Assembly: GCF_015554145.1 (NCBI RefSeq)
Contig: NZ_JADNHZ010000010.1
Location: 1 to 64,000 of the forward strand
Direction of reading: 5' to 3'
Length of the DNA: 64,000 nt
Source: Collinsella aerofaciens
Lineage (GTDB): Bacteria > Actinomycetota > Coriobacteriia > Coriobacteriales > Coriobacteriaceae
The translations under genes were made by a program, and so were the position numbers. The notes below the pieces were generated by a model. The model was not told the origin of the DNA. It did no database searches and worked only from the letters and a program-made list of their open reading frames with translations. Below are positions 62,320 to 64,000 of the stretch, in pieces. Each line of letters begins with the position of its first letter. Positions within the stretch are counted from its first letter, which is position 1.

Positions 62320-62346
62320 ACATGTTTAAACAACATGTTTTACAAT
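62320..62346 (+). promoter_or_regulatory. malQ promoter with a perfect operator palindrome
   Basis: ACATGTT-taaac-AACATGT (62320-62338) is a perfect 7+7 dyad. It ends 2 bases before a TACAAT -10 box (62341-62346), so a bound regulator would block the promoter. The regulator is not identified. Confidence 0.55.
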
Positions 62347-62431
62347 AGGCGTATCGAATCAGAACATCGGAGGCGGACTGCACACCCATCGGCAGGCCGA
62401 CCCCACAACAAGAAGGTTGGTGAGCGCATTC

Positions 62432-63937
62432 ATGGAGCGTGCAAGCGGCGTCCTCATGCCCGTCTCATCTCTGCCCGGACCATACGGAATCGGCGGCTTT
62501 GGCTGGAATGCCTACGACTTCGTCGATTTTCTCGCCTCGTGCAAACAACATTACTGGCAGATTCTGCCCCTTACGACGACCAGCTATGGCGATTCGCCTT
62601 ATCAGTCGTTCTCGGCCCGCGCAGGCAACCCCAACTTTATCGACTTTGCCGAGCTTATCGAGGCAGGGTATCTGGAGCAGCGCGATATCGATGGCGTGTA
62701 TCTGGGATCCGACCCCAGCAATGTCGACTACGGTGCTATCTTTGGCGGCCGCCGTCAGATTCTCGACCGCGCCGCCGAGCGCTTTGCTGCCGACAAGCCG
62801 GCCGATTTCGATGACTTTATCCAGGCCAACGAGGACTGGCTCATCCCCTACTGTGAGTTCATGACCGTCAAAGAGGAGTGCGGTCTCAAGGCGTTTTGGG
62901 AGTGGCCCGCGGAGCTCCGCACCCGCGGCGAGGCTTCCGCCAAGGTCTGCGCCGACCATCCGGCGCGTATGCTCTACCACCAGATGACGCAGTACTTCTT
63001 CGATCGCCAGTGGAGCCGCCTCAAGGCCTATGCCAACGAGCGCGACATTCTCATCATCGGCGACCTGCCCATCTATGTCTCGCGTGACTCCGTCGAGATG
63101 TGGGCGACACCTGAGCTCTTTAAGATCGACGCCGCCGGCAATCCCGTGAGCGTCGCCGGCACGCCGCCCGACCAGTTCTCGGCCACCGGCCAGTACTGGG
63201 GCAACCCCATCTACGACTGGGACGCCATGGAGGCCGACGGCTTCTCCTGGTGGGAGGGCCGCATTCGCGCCGCCCTCGACATGTACGACGTCATCCGCCT
63301 GGATCACTTCCGCGGCTTCGAGGCCTATTGGGAGGTGCCGTTCTCCTCGCCTGATTCGTCCTACGGTTCGTGGACGCAGGGTCCCGGCCTCAAGCTCTTC
63401 AAGACACTCGAGGAAAAGCTCGGCACGCTGCCCATCATCGCCGAGGACCTGGGCTTCCTCACCCCCGGCGTCATCGATATGCGCGACAACTCGGGCTTCC
63501 CCGGCATGAAGATCCTGCAGTTTGCCTTTGAGGGCACCAACTCGTACTACCTGCCGCACAACTGCATTGCCAACACCGTCGCCTACGTGGGCACTCACGA
63601 CAACGAGACGGCACGCGGCTGGTTTGAAGGAACGGCTACCCCGCGTCAGCGCGAGCAGACAGCCCTGTACACCCATCAGCAGGCCGGCGAACCCATCGCC
63701 GACGCGCTCAACCGAACCATCGCAGCCAGCGTGAGCGACACGTGCGTCTACACCATGCAGGACCTGCTCAACTTGGGCAACGAGGCGCGCATCAACACCC
63801 CTGCCACGCTGGGCGGCAACTGGACCTGGCGCATGCTCGACGGCGCCATCACCCGCGAGCTCGAGCACAAACTCACCGACTGGACCGAGACCTACTTCCG
63901 CATCCCGTCGGAAGCCGAAATCGAGCTTCCTCAATAG
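62432..63937 (+). CDS. malQ: 4-alpha-glucanotransferase (amylomaltase)
   Basis: GH77 enzyme that transfers maltooligosaccharide segments and releases glucose. The 501-residue product has LPGPYGIGGFG, FWQ-like sugar site residues, DLPIYVSRDSVEMW, the nucleophile in IRLDHFRGF, the acid/base in IAEDLGFLTPGV and GTHDNET. I use the ATG at 62432 (GGTGAG upstream); a TTG and GTG just before are possible. The remaining 63 bases of the window hold no feature. Confidence 0.95.
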   Translation: MERASGVLMPVSSLPGPYGIGGFGWNAYDFVDFLASCKQHYWQILPLTTTSYGDSPYQSFSARAGNPNFIDFAELIEAGYLEQRDIDGVYLGSDPSNVDYGAIFGGRRQILDRAAERFAADKPADFDDFIQANEDWLIPYCEFMTVKEECGLKAFWEWPAELRTRGEASAKVCADHPARMLYHQMTQYFFDRQWSRLKAYANERDILIIGDLPIYVSRDSVEMWATPELFKIDAAGNPVSVAGTPPDQFSATGQYWGNPIYDWDAMEADGFSWWEGRIRAALDMYDVIRLDHFRGFEAYWEVPFSSPDSSYGSWTQGPGLKLFKTLEEKLGTLPIIAEDLGFLTPGVIDMRDNSGFPGMKILQFAFEGTNSYYLPHNCIANTVAYVGTHDNETARGWFEGTATPRQREQTALYTHQQAGEPIADALNRTIAASVSDTCVYTMQDLLNLGNEARINTPATLGGNWTWRMLDGAITRELEHKLTDWTETYFRIPSEAEIELPQ

Positions 63938-64000
63938 GAGCTACCGCGCCCGACCCCTCCCCACCGTGCGGACGCGCTTGCTTTTCCCGCGCGAGGCCAC

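Overview
The window is one chromosome segment from a GC-rich bacterium, most likely a Coriobacteriia gut anaerobe close to Collinsella. That placement is inference: it rests on base composition, PTS and phosphoketolase sugar metabolism, and an actinobacterial-looking septum protein, with no rRNA or marker comparison available. Gene density is high, most genes are on the minus strand, and no phage, IS transposase or CRISPR array is visible.

Layout. 1-4.2 kb: end of an unknown gene, nhaA, family II pyrophosphatase, ROK glucokinase. 4.2-8.9 kb: a beta-glucoside module (GH1 phospho-beta-glucosidase, lactose/cellobiose PTS IIC, IIB, IIA) read divergently from a GntR regulator. 9-12 kb: manA, then an AT-richer HTH + nucleotidyltransferase pair resembling AbiE. 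12.3-20 kb: pcrA, uppP, a universal stress protein, a BceRS-like two-component pair and an unknown gene. 20-28 kb: purH, a GNAT enzyme, a DUF2207 membrane protein, a candidate small RNA, gluQ, a metallophosphoesterase. 28-34.5 kb: UBA/DUF4342 protein with a second two-component system, VOC protein plus orphan PTS IIB, TPR-like protein, tRNA-Leu(UAA), Ppx/GppA, DivIC-like protein. 34.6-38 kb: enolase and a mazG-yfcE-larC2 operon. 38.4-47.4 kb: a complete histidine pathway, with a PHP histidinol-phosphatase converging on the operon hisZG(fused)-D-C-B-H-A-F-I-E. 47.6-52.4 kb: a probable amino-sugar or Amadori-product operon with two GntR regulators, two SIS proteins and a sugar isomerase-like protein. 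52.4-59.5 kb: small unknown protein, AEC transporter, phosphoketolase with its LacI regulator and paired operators, murB. 59.5-64 kb: Tat-exported NlpC/CHAP-type hydrolase, galE, malQ.

The most unusual content is not protein coding. Long, mostly perfect hairpins sit just after stop codons. Within a class the loop or apex is nearly identical between copies while the stems are unrelated in sequence yet remain self-complementary. Class A has three copies (30-33 bp stems around a conserved 69-70 nt insert), class B three copies (31, 31 and 37 bp perfect stems around an 11 nt loop), and class D two copies (about 115 nt, with a compensatory base change). A loose family of short hairpins carries a GGGGAC-like loop. 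Classes A and D, and the composite units that carry class B, are each transcribed in sense with the gene they follow, which suggests a structured 3'-UTR system or a repeat whose stem is regenerated from its surroundings.
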